Shown piece after piece: positions 48,301 through 58,890 of a DNA stretch of 64,000 bases; within the stretch, counting starts at the first letter, position 1, and the number at the start of each line of letters is the position of its first letter. The stretch is from Holacanthus passer (taxonomy: Eukaryota; Chordata; Actinopteri; Pomacanthidae): NCBI GenBank assembly GCA_025331565.1, contig JAFREQ010000042.1:3324001-3388000 (forward strand), written 5' to 3'. The notes beneath the pieces are model-generated. The model worked only from the letters and a program-made list of their open reading frames with translations. It had not been told where the DNA came from and did no database searches. Made by a program: the position numbers and the translations under genes.

Positions 48301-48808
48301 TCCCTGCTGTCGTTTAAGAAAAGTCCTTAACAACAGTTAATCTTATATATTATATAAGCAAGAGTTACTAAATGACCTCAACATTCAAAGTCTTTTAATG
48401 TTTGTTAAGAACATTTGTTCTATTGAAGTGACATCCCAATAATTTCTAGATGACCATAAATTTTGATATAACAAATTTTAAAAATTCATAGAATAATCTC
48501 AATAATTTTTCATGCCTCATAGTGCTATTTTTTCTGCCTGCTCCTTTATGGCACAACATCAGCAAGAAACAAACACTGACTTTTCTGCAATTCAAATGAG
48601 GTTTTCCTTTATATTAGGAGTCAAACTATGCAGACTGAAAATCTATTTCAAGTATTTTGATCAGATTTTGACTGTGAGCTTTGCTGCTGTCTCCCTGTGC
48701 TTCAGGGGTCGACTGGGGCTCAGCTGAAAGGGCAGCTTACGCATCATTACACATTCACTCCAATCTAACAGCCAGAGGCCTTTCCCACGGGATGGAGTTC
48801 ACACTCAA

Positions 48809-48843
<35 letters not shown>

Positions 48844-50623
48844 GGGTCCATGTGTGCATGCACAGCCTCACATGCAGACACACACCACCCTCTAATCCAT
48901 CTGCCATACACACAGAAACATAAATGCCCACACTTGGGGTAACATCTGTACAGCTTCACGCAGAGTTTGCTGAATGGAGTGGTTCGAGAAAAGCGGCAGG
49001 AATCACTAAAGTGACCTTTGACCCCCTCGGCCACGGCCATCGCTATTCACGCTGCGCTCTTTCAGGGGAGCAGCAGCTGCACAGTAATCAGAGTGTGGAG
49101 AGGAGTCTGAAGGAGACTTTTTCACCCTCATAGACAATCATTTGCTTTTTTTCTGAACTAAATTAAATTACAGATTCAAGCCACGTGTGCACCTCCAGTG
49201 AAAAAAGCTAGATATGCCGCTGTATTGAATCAGTGCTTTAGAGTAAATGGGACAAAAAAACATCTGCCTGGCTGTCTGCTTCCTTTGTGGAGGACGACCA
49301 TTGTGTTTGCCTCATTCCTCCACACTCACTCAATGGCGATGAGGGGTTCAGTCAGGATCAAGTTTGTAAAGAGGGATCCAGGAGTAAAGCTCGGGCAGAG
49401 CACAGCGGTCTGCATTCCATCGAATTAGAGACAAACCAAATCTGCATATAAATGTGTTTGTAATTAAAAAAGGGAAAAAAAAATCTCTCAGCTATGCAAC
49501 GAATCTGTCTTAATTTGTTCTGTGAGACCTCAGATCTTGGCAAGCTGAATTTATTCTTCTTGCCCTGGTATCTAACAAAGTCCCAAAGCAACTAGTGCAC
49601 ATCATCAATATTAAAGCACAGCCAAGTTGACCCACATGTTTGTGAGCAACTCTTGATAGTGATGAATTCATTTGACAGAATGTAATCCTAGTGTTGTGCG
49701 AAACAAAAAAACGTTCTTACAGAGAATCCAAGCCCAGATATACAGAAGAAGGAACAAAGCCGGAGGGGTTGGTGCCCCTCCCCTCCATCTGTTATTTTAT
49801 AAAAGTTAATTCAAATTTTAAACTTCACCACCCTTATGAAGGGTCAACATGTTTTTATACTTTAAATATATGTTTTTATTGCCCAGTGCAGGACTTTTAT
49901 TACATTAATGTTTTTCCTATAGAAACTTCCAAAAAGTTTTACAAGTGCCAAATTTACTTTTCATCAACAAAAAAATACTATTAAACAAGCAAAATAAGTC
50001 ATGCACAAAAAAGGTTTTATCACATCTGTAGTAACAGGGTGCTGCTGTGTGACTGTGATCATGATCGACCGCCCGCAGGAGTCCCACCCTGCCTCCTCCT
50101 ACCTCTGCTTGAGCGTGGCCAGATCTGCAGCCAGGTTGTCCCTCTCTATCTCCAGCCGAGCTTTGCCGGCAGTGAGGCCGTCCACCTGCCTGCGCAGCTC
50201 TCTCAGCTCCTCCTGGTAGATGTCTCCCAGGCGGCTGGGCTCCTTTCCCTTCAGCTGGTTCAGTTCTGCCACCAGCACCTTGTTCTGCTGCTCCAGCAGA
50301 CGCACCTTCTCGATGTAGCTGGCAAAGCGGTCGTTCAGGCCCATCATCTCCATCTTCTCGTTGGTGCGCGTCTCCTTGTACTGGGCCTTCATCAGGGTGT
50401 CGGCCGAGAAGTCCAGCCGGTCCCCGGGGCTCCCCAGGAGCAGGGCCGTGTTGGTCGAGCCCAGGGAGAGCCTGGATATCGGGCTGGAGTGGGCGAGGTT
50501 GCGAGGGGTGCCATGCCAGGAGAGGCGACCGGAAGAAAGATTCCCAATTCTGACTGATGTGCTGCTCGAGCCGTGGGCCCCAAAACGCTTCCTGTACGAG
50601 GACTGGATTCTCTGACTCTCCAT
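45338..50623 (-). CDS. gfap: GFAP, glial fibrillary acidic protein
   Basis: Exons are 50623-50103, 48222-48162, 48056-47961, 47875-47714, 47611-47486, 46512-46292, 46175-46132, 45669-45587 and 45379-45338 (TGA). Internal sizes 61, 96, 162, 126, 221 and 44 bp are those of human GFAP. The protein is 451 aa. An Arg/Ser-rich head (MESQRIQSSYRKRFGAHGSS) is followed by coil 1A (NDRFASYIEKVRLLEQQNK), coils 1B and 2, the rod end TYRKLLEGEESR, and a short tail ending KEHKDL-like (TTEHKDLP). Type III filament proteins polymerise in the cytoplasm, and GFAP is specific to astroglia and radial glia. Vimentin and desmin share the exon plan, but the head and the tail sequence TIPVQSFSNLQFR with a KRSILVRTVETRDGE end favour gfap. 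Exon 8 is one codon shorter than in human. Confidence 0.93.
45790..46090. repeat. Probable dispersed repeat in gfap intron 7
   Basis: The segment AGATCTTTTTTCAAGTGCCA followed by CCATCAGGCCAAAATGTCTA reads like the inverted complement of part of the repeat at 54870-55260 (TTTTGGCCTGATGATGGTGC). The rest is diverged and its boundaries are uncertain. Confidence 0.4.
47040..47235 (+). mobile_element. Decayed Tc1/mariner transposase fragment in gfap intron 5
   Basis: The plus-strand frame reads HDLSPTEHVFHLLKTRLKA, corresponding to the conserved PDLSPIEH region near the C-terminus of Tc1-type transposases. After a stop codon the similarity resumes with a REVELAPVQASVTREDL-like stretch. The frame is interrupted and no inverted repeats are apparent, so this is an inactive remnant lying antisense to gfap between exons 6 and 5. 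Confidence 0.6.
48225..50100. other. gfap intron 1, with an (AC)n microsatellite
   Basis: This 1.9-kb intron separates the head/coil 1 exon from the 61-bp exon 2. It holds an (AC)n run at 48809-48841 and otherwise AT-rich DNA with no recognised gene. Confidence 0.5.
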
Positions 50624-50659
50624 GATGGGCGATGAAGCTCACTCAGGGCACAAACAGGG

Positions 50660-50667
50660 CTTTTATA
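50660..50667 (-). promoter_or_regulatory. gfap: TATA box of gfap
   Basis: The minus strand reads CTATAAAAG ending 37 bases upstream of the ATG at 50623. A start site 25-30 bp after it would leave a 5' UTR of only about 10-15 bases. Mammalian GFAP also has an unusually short 5' UTR (14 nt), which supports the call. Confidence 0.65.
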
Positions 50668-50679
50668 GAGGCGGGCGAA

Positions 50680-52240
50680 CTCCCCGAATCCAAAGCAGAG
50701 AGGCCACAGGGTGCGGCAGAGAGAGGGGAGGGTGGCAGGCAGTGAATGGGACAAAAAGGGAGAGCGAAGGGGTGGTTTACATGACACTCAAAGAGCTGTG
50801 TGCCAGGGATTGTCTGTGCTCGTCCACTCAACTACAAATGTCTCTTGGCCTTCTCCCTCTCGCCCCCTCTCCTCCCTTCTCCCCAGCCTCTGACTCACTC
50901 CCTCTCTCTCACTCTTACTTTCACCCCTTTTTGTCCTTCTCTCTTTCTTTCTGTTCCAGCTGAATGAAAAGGAATGTGTGTGACAGGGTCCAGCCACCAA
51001 TTCAACCTGACCACACATGCGCTCTCCAACAAAGGGACGGAGCCGTTGGGAAGAATCTTCACTCTCTAATCAGAGGAAGCGACAGGAGATTGAAATGTGA
51101 AGCAGATAAATTAGACTCAGAGAAAGAGTGAAATATTAAACGTAGTGGTGTGTTGCACACGGAAGCTGTAGAACAAAGATGCAGGATTTAGAGGAATTAC
51201 TCTTTGTGAGGAGACAAGTGCGACAGAGCCTCAGAGCTGTCGCCTCTCCTCTTTGGATCACAGTTTATGGCACTGTTACATAACAAGGACATACCTGCAA
51301 TGGAAAGAACTTACAATGGAATTAGATGAATCTTTGATAAAACAAGTGATGATAAACAGATGATAAAAATTATTCTCCAGGGAATTATGTCAGGAGATTA
51401 ATATCTATTTGATGATACTCACTAACTAAAATCCTCTCATGGGTTGGAACGATAACCAAAAGTTTTTTTGGGGGGATTGCCCACATTATCACAAAGGTAA
51501 TCAAAAGGAAAAAAGCATTTTGGAAACTCAAATTCAAGTTAAAGTTAAATGAAACATAACCACAAACAATGTTGATTACAGTCACAATAACTTCACTGCA
51601 CAATACACTTCAAATCTGCACTTCATTCATGAATCTGTATATAATAAAAACTATACAACTTATTACCCAGAAGTCAACCTTCCTATTATGGATAATGAAG
51701 CTGATTGAATTATATGAACACACTCAGTGGCAGCAAGGGTCAATCTGTATGCATATGGTGTCACAAAAAAGTTAGACAGAAGCAAATGATTATTATTAGA
51801 ATATCATTAGAATAATATTACCATTATTTATCACACTAGGGACAAAATACACTTTCAACTTTTGAAAATGCTCTTTAAATACCATTCAAGTATTAACGAT
51901 GTCGATGTTAACCCGTCAATGCTCTTGGCTACAATCACCAAAAAAGTGTATTTTTTAAATGATCTCGGCATCATGACAGTCATGCTGACCATCGTGCTGC
52001 AGGAGCACATGCACATATTTATTCCAGCAGGGGTAGACTGAAGCCAAGGCTCCGGCGAGACTGCAGGACTCTGTGATGTTCACTGTGTTCGGGTTATTAG
52101 ACGTCCTGTTGGCTCCAAAGACAGATGGATGGTAGAGACGAGGAGGAGTGGGATGTTTGGAGGGAGGGGGGCGAGCGGGGAGTCCAGACCTAATCTGAAC
52201 TCCAGGAGGACCAACAGAGGCCGCGTTACAAAACCATTTT
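50680..52240. other. Upstream flank of gfap
   Basis: The stretch starts with a polypurine/polypyrimidine tract near 50700-50950 (CT-rich on the plus strand), which may belong to the gfap promoter. The rest is AT-rich with no clear gene. Confidence 0.35.
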
Positions 52241-52250
52241 CGTGCATTAC

Positions 52251-52358
52251 CTTGACGACTGCGGGGCCAATGTCAGAGCACTTCAGCTGGTCTTTTTCTG
52301 ACTTCTTCTTAAAGCGGACGTGATTCGAGGAGATGACCGCTGACTGCGTGTCCTCCTT
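52251..52358 (-). CDS. Unassigned exon-like segment (36 codons)
   Basis: On the minus strand an open frame KEDTQSAVISSNHVRFKKKS...AVVK ends at a good donor (AAG followed by GTAATG). A possible acceptor, TTCACTTGGAG after a TTCTTCTTGTCC tract, gives exactly 36 codons in phase 0 at both ends. Third positions are strongly G/C, unlike the AT-rich flanks, which suggests real coding sequence. I do not recognise the protein. It could be an exon of an unannotated gene between gfap and map3k3, or a chance or pseudogenic segment. The upstream boundary is weak. Confidence 0.3.
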
Positions 52359-53769
52359 CTCCAAGTGAACATCCCCGAGGACAAGAAGAACGAGACACCA
52401 TCACAACTATTGTGTTTTTTAAAATCATGTGTTTTATCTCATTTAAGACAAATTTACTACCTTACTTGCTGCAAATACTGTGCAGTCTGACAACCTTCTC
52501 CAATCAGTTCCAAAGAAAAAGCAAGATCAGTTGATGAATTAAACTAAAACTTAATTTATTTACTGTCTTATTTATCCTTCACTAGCTCATTTCAACTTCT
52601 TAATTTTCCTATTTTTCAGTCAGGCCACATTTGCTTTACATCACAAGAGCTGTCTGAAATGGATGGAAACCAGTGGCCACCTGGTTGTGGGAAACAGCAG
52701 GAAAAATAAACTCAGCATGGCAGCGTGCCTTTTAAAATTTTCCAGCAAGAATTGAATATTTAATTCCTGCACTACTTTGTTAAGAAGACAAAACATGCAA
52801 CAGTGGTAAAGTCATTTAAGCCTGGTGTTCCTACAAATCGTAAAACCACAACAGCAGTGGGACATAAAGGACGTCTTTGTTACGGGGTCATTAAATCACA
52901 GGGAGTGGAAACCAGTCGGTACTGGGAGACAGTGAATAAAGCCCCGTACGACTCGACTGTCTGGCCTCTGAGTGTTGTCGCAATCAAGGAAGAAAAACAA
53001 CAACACAGTGTCTTGAATTCCAATTGGTTTCTGTTAATAGAGGTTAAACGAGATGGCGCACTGTAAGTCTGGCAGAGGTTTGTTGATTTAAAGGCTTCCA
53101 TCGCTAAGGTCTGATGCTTGGTTGCATCATTAACTAATTGTCTCGGCTCTCTGGATTTTTCAGACGGTCGCGACCGTTGCCTCAGATCTGGTCACTGAGG
53201 TAATATGTCCCGAAGATGAAACATCCACAGAGAGGGGAGAAAGGGGTGGCGCAGGCCTCTCCCTCTCCTCCCTCCTCGCTGCTGGAGTCACTGCAGGGCC
53301 AAGTCAAACAGCTGATTCATGTGTCCAACATGAGGAGACCATTTCATTTGCAGGACTTACAAGGAAAAGGGGTGCGGGGGAGAATCTTAATGCTGCTGGG
53401 CTCAGACTGATCTCAGGCCAAGGAAACATGGCTGCCAGCTAAGTTTGACTGCGTAATACTCAACGCCTGCTTTGTGCCCTGGCATTTTACACCCAGAATC
53501 CCCAGTGTGAACCTCCCCGCTGCCATCCATCTGATGCCCGAATGTACATGGCCGCATACCAAACTGAATCCTGACCAACGAGCTGGAAATACGACTGTCT
53601 CAGCCCCACTCACATCACTACATCAAGGCCCTGTTTCCCGGACAGGGTGTAAATTAAATAAGGATTAGGTCCAACATTGACTTACTGAATCACATACGCT
53701 GAAACTTTGATTTGCAACCTCTCGACCACGAATTCCTGAACTAAATGAAACAAGATTAATTCCAGCTAC

Positions 53770-53816
53770 CTGTGTGAGTCTCATCAGTGAGAGGATGTGC
53801 TCGCTGTCTGAGGCTG
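53770..53816 (-). other. Unassigned exon-like segment (47 bp)
   Basis: A strong minus-strand acceptor (TGATTCCTGTTTGTTTAG) and a GTAGCT donor bracket 47 bp. Read with two leading bases it gives ASDSEHILSLMRLTQ and ends in phase 0, compatible with joining to the candidate exon at 52251-52358. No protein family is recognised, and the segment is short enough to be chance. Confidence 0.2.
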
Positions 53817-54324
53817 CTAAACAAACAGGAATCAATCATAAAAAGTACGTAATTGTTAATATAGGTTACGAGTGAAAACAGACAAAACAATGGAAGCAGG
53901 AAACAGAAGACCTACAAAAAAAAGACTTGATGCCAAGAATCTTCAACTGATCAGCATTTGAGAAGCAGATGCAAGTCTGGGATCCAGCAGTGAAATGATC
54001 CTCTCTGTTCGTTGAAGGTGAGAAAATGATTTTTGAAACCGCAGTAGCAAAATTATTAAACAGTTTCTTCATGTCAGTTAGTTTAACCATCTAGTCCTGG
54101 ATTTACTGTTGTCTTACTCCAGCACACTAGTTGAACTGACCTTATTAAATCTTCTCGCCAAGAAAGTAATTTTGAGTTAATCTAGTTTCACTTAAATCTA
54201 AATCTAAATGTATTTCCTGTCTGGGTGACTGAGCTCAACTGTGTGGAGTCCTCACAAGAAGCTCTACTCTTTCATTAAAGTATTCCTTTTGCTCTTGTAC
54301 GTCCCTTTGTCCAAAGACAGAAGA

Positions 54325-54450
54325 AATATTCAGATCCTTCACTTAATTAAATGCAGAAATACCAAAAAGAAAAAAATAATCAATTATGGGTAAAAGTAGT
54401 GAATTCAAAATGTAACTTAAGTAAAAGTACGGTAATATCGTCAACAAAAT
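54325..54450 (+). repeat. Dispersed teleost repeat, diverged copy
   Basis: AGAAATATTCAGATCCTTCA and TAACTTAAGTAAAAGTACGG with GTCAACAAAATATCC mark another copy of the family at 13490-13660 and at the window start. Confidence 0.55.
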
Positions 54451-54869
54451 ATCCTTCACGTGTTTTGAACCTGAGACATGACAGGTAAATGCTCAGGCGA
54501 TACTGAACCAGCAAGGCCTCATGGGAATGAGCTGCGATGAAAATCAGGGGGGCTTAACTGGGACAGACGATCCAGCGATATGACTCAGCAGCACTGGGCC
54601 CAAACAGAGCGCAGCCACAAAGAGGGTCGGTGGAGAGCCGGTTCAGGCCCGAAGCTCCAGTCTGCCTGTCAGCAGGAATGCTGGGGGCCCAAATGTACCA
54701 CACAGAGAGAACTGCATACCACACAAACACGTCACATGACAGGCACAACATCCAAACCGAGACTGTAAACTGATCAAATCTGACTGATCATATGCCAGAA
54801 AGTAAATGATATCATAATATAAGACATAGAGTCTGCAGCCATGTTGGTTCGTGCAACATCAGCTCATGC

Positions 54870-55260
54870 TCAAAACTGACCATCTTAGCTGAGCATTTGC
54901 AAATTGGCACATCAACCCAAAGCACAGCTGAGGTTGATGGAAATGTTATTAGTTCTGCAGGTATTTTGTCAAAAAACAAATTATTGAACAAATTTAAATT
55001 TTGGCCTGATGATGGTGCTGGAGAAAAAATGAAGGTGCTTACAATTCATCCTGAGAGAAAGATGTATGTATGTGCCAAATTTCATGGCAATCCATCCAAT
55101 ATTTGTTGTCAATTTCTCTCTGCACCACAAGTGTAATTGATATTATGTAAAGCTGCAGGTGGCACTAAATTAAATCACAGAACTCTGCCAAATTTCATAT
55201 ATGTTATATATGATATTTCAGTCTGGGCCAACGTGATCATGGAACCAGGCCTAAAAACCA
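54870..55260 (+). repeat. Dispersed teleost repeat (CATGGCAATCCATCCAA family)
   Basis: AGCACAGCTGAGGTTGATGG, TTTTGGCCTGATGATGGTGC, CCAAATTTCATGGCAATCCA and ATATTTCAGTCTGGGCCAAC occur in the order I know from a repeat that is abundant across percomorph genomes. No coding frame is retained. A related piece seems to lie inverted in gfap intron 7. Confidence 0.7.
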
Positions 55261-55269
55261 TATTCTGCT

Positions 55270-57715
55270 CTGAGGTGGCTGCTATTTCATGTTTAACAGA
55301 AACATAACATGTCGAATTCAGGATGAAACAATTCAAACAAATCCTGCTCTTTGTGACGTATAACATCAAAGGGTTAATGAGCAGGAGAGAAGCAGAGGAA
55401 GACAAAGACATTAACAATGGCCTTGAATGTTAAACAGCTACCAGCTTCCTCTGTCCTGCCTCAATATAAGGGACTAAACTAGACCATTGTAACTGTCTTC
55501 TCCATCCTCTGGCATGTTGGATATATTTTCTTTGACAATCTAATTCTGCTTTCTTAAAAATCCATATATGAGAAAACAACCTCAAAACAACATGCTCCTC
55601 TGTCTTTATCGAGAAAACAAGCAGAAAAACATAACGAAAGTGACCTTTTTTTAAATAATCTAGATGCTAAAATCTTATTATCTTATCAGTTTTGAACCTT
55701 TCATTGTGCACTGTGAAAAAGAAGAGGACAGACTCAAATGAATCAGTTTGTAAAGGCAAGAAAAACCTGTCAAAAGCAAAGATCTCACGCCAATTCAAGA
55801 AAAAGGTCCTTTGTTTGGTACAATCTGTTTTCCCATCTCACAGCCAGGCACGGCAGCAGAAATCTCTCTCCTTCCTGTGTCTGCCTCCTGTTTTTCCTCA
55901 TGAGATGAGAATAACGGCAAAAATAGAGGAAGAAACAAAATGAGGGAGAGAGAGAGAGCGAGAGAGCGAGAGGGAGAGGAACAGCGAGTGCATCAATCAA
56001 GCAGCTTCCTATTGCCAACAATGAGCTCAGTCTCCTGTGTCCTTTCATTTACTGGACTCCCTGAACCTGGACGAGCCAAAACAGCATTTTTAAAAACAAT
56101 TTATTTGTTCTGGAGCGAAGGCATGACATGAACACTGTCATTAGACATACTATTCTTTTCTTACTGTAAAATAAATTTGATACATTAGACTTTGCACTGC
56201 AAGTCCTGTCGTGATACATAATCATACATTTACATATATAGATCTCTAACCAACTAGTTTGTATTCGTTTGCTTACCACAGGGTTCTTTATCTCGCTGTC
56301 TTCTTATTAAACACGTATTATTTTCAACATATTTTAGCTGCCTTTAGCCTGTAGCAGCCCCACAGAGAGTTCTTATATTAGCGTTAAGGCAGCTTTAAGC
56401 CCTTTGCCCAGAAAATCATTCAATACTGGACTCGTTGTCTGAACCCTGGGATAAACAAAGACGTCGTCTGGGTTGAAAAGTGAACTCTGAAATCCAGCGC
56501 TGGCTCCGATCCTGCTCGTCTTTGGCTCACACACACCCTTTAATTACTTTTCAGAAACACTGAGATCACACAACAGCATTTACGTCTTGTAAATTAAGAG
56601 AGAGCTCATTGATGTGTCACAGCGGCGTGGCCAAAGGATGCAAGGTTTCTGTAACCTGTCAGGTAATACTGTCATCCAAACGTATAGCTAAGGATGTGTG
56701 GAAAGTTTTTTTTCAAAGCTGGAACATGAACCAGGCAGCCAGAGTTCGTTTTCCACCCATTTTTCATTTATAAACCCCAATTCTGTAATGTCTGCAAAAC
56801 CAGCTGCTTTCAATGATTTACTTTTAACGACACAAAGTCCTGAAAGTATCATTAGATTTGACACCGTCTGAATATAAAAAATATATTTATACATATATAT
56901 TTGCTTATAAAATCTAATTGGAATGCACATGGGGATATAAATAAAAATGAAACAATTTTCACATTTGAAGAAAAAAAAAAAAAAAAAAAAAAAATCAAAT
57001 TTGTTAAAGAGAACAAAAACCCCACAACATTCATTTTACCTAAAAGTGCATCTGATTTAGGATTGATCTTTGAGCTAAGGCTTCTCAGTCAGGGATGTTT
57101 GGGCCAGACACACATGAACAGTGGGATCATTTCCAAATTAAGGCCTTTAGTTTGTATTTTCATCGGCTTCTCTTTCACATATAACTGACACCAAGTCCAC
57201 AGCATAATATTTCATCTGCTCCTTTTTGGCACTTTGTCGGCTGAGAACACCTGCGATTCTGCAGAGCTACATAAGGAGGATGGCAGGTAGATGGATAAGT
57301 CACATTGAGGCGAAATGTCGAACAACACAGGGAAGAGTCAATTCAAAAGACAAATCTTGAAGGAAAATCCACCCTCAGCTCCTCTTACACTGTCACATGC
57401 CATCCTCATACTTTATATGAGTAGATTATTTGATTCCTAGGCTGAAGTGAAATGCACTGACTCTCTTGATTTCCCTACATGCACTTGGCAGGCCAGACTC
57501 AACTGGTTAGTTTTACAGATAGAAGAACAGTAACAGTGATAATGGAAGTGGAGGGAGAGGTTTTTTCTATGGAGAAACATTAAGAGTCATATCTCTGACT
57601 TAAATCAGGTTATTGTACCTGCAATTCCCAGTTTGTGCCTCTCAAGCATTACAATTATATTCAAGGCACAGAGATAAGAATTCCTTTCTCTGAAAAAATA
57701 ATAAAGCAGAAATCT
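55270..57715. other. Intergenic DNA between gfap and map3k3
   Basis: A GA-rich tract lies at 55939-55980 and a 24-base A run at 56971-56994. No exon, domain or RNA gene is apparent. Short frames here are low-complexity. Confidence 0.4.
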
Positions 57716-57717
57716 AT

Positions 57718-57946
57718 TTTAAAAATGCAGAAAGTCCTTCAACAGAACTTACTGCCGCCCTGAAGGTATTTCCAGAGTCCTCAAAAACTCATCGAACCAT
57801 CTGGATGAACTTAAAGAACGTGCCTTTTTTGTTGTGCAGTTGACTGAATATTTTTTCATCCAAATGGTTTTAAGAGTCTTTAAGGATTTTGGAAATACCT
57901 TCAGAACAGCAGTAATTGTTGTTGAATCACCTTCTGGGTTTTTCAA
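57718..57946. repeat. Long imperfect palindrome, about 93-nt arms and 42-nt loop
   Basis: The left arm (57718-57810) contains CCTGAAGGTATTTCCAGAGT and ACCATCTGGATGAA. The right arm (57853-57946) reverse-complements to TTCTGAAGGTATTTCCAAAA and ACCATTTGGATGAA at matching positions. The central 60 bp of each arm agree at roughly four of five bases, with poorer pairing at the outer ends. It could be a foldback MITE, or, if transcribed, a long hairpin. It lies about 0.9 kb beyond the map3k3 stop codon and might fall in its 3' UTR. Confidence 0.8.
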
Positions 57947-58890
57947 AGATCATCATCATTTATTTTTTCAGATAAACAGATGCTTGTGACTTTGACTTGA
58001 ATATTATCGTAATACATAAGAGGCACAAACTGAAGAAGCTGCTGTGCATCATGGTCTATTGAGAGATTTGGCTCTTACCTGTAAGATTACTAAGCCATGT
58101 TAAATCATGTCTTAATTCAGAGGGGCTGAAACCAAAACTAGATGTTTTCAACAGCTGAACATTGTTCCTCCATTAAACTTCACTGCAGTTAATCTGTGTG
58201 ACATCACTTCATCTCAGTCTACACAAACATGTAGTCAGAAATGCAAAGCTTTCAACAGAGTTATAGTGTAAGGGTGGAGTTTTCTTTGTTTAAAACAAGA
58301 GAGATAAGGTGGGAAAAAAAGAGAACAATCCTGTCCAATTAACACTGTTGTGCACCAAAGGCGTTGAACGTCTGCTGGACAAACTTGAGCTTAAGGCCTG
58401 CTGTAGCTTTAAAGTGGCGCTCGGCTAAATGTTTAAATGTCAAACACTTAAGGGCTTCTTTAGGTTTCTCATGACTGCCCAACAAGTGAATGTAAACACA
58501 GGAGAGTACACTTTATGAAGACACGACTGGTGTATGAATTGAATGATACTGACTTTGGAGTGTGTGTGTATGTGTGTTTGTATCTGAGAAGAATCAGCAA
58601 CCCACCAGAGACTTTATCTGTGCTGTGTTTCCCCCTGGTGGTGACTCTTGTAAGAGCGTGTACTGGCACTGGTTTCTCCTGTTGTCAAACTGTCTTATTT
58701 GGATTTGTGTGAGAGGAGATTTAATCTTCTTGAAACATCTGAACGGTGGCAGAGGCTCAGTGGGTTCAACACTGAGTTCTAGACCAGTTCCATGTCCAGA
58801 TTTCTGCCATGGATGGGTTCCAAGGAAGCTACAGATACTGCTGAGGCTACTGTGCCGCTCTGTGGTTGAAGTTCAGAAACCAGGCAGGTT

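Noticed and set aside
50039..50642. Long frames on both strands over gfap exon 1
   Set aside because: Shadow frames of the GC-rich coding exon, whose true frame encodes the gfap head and coil 1.
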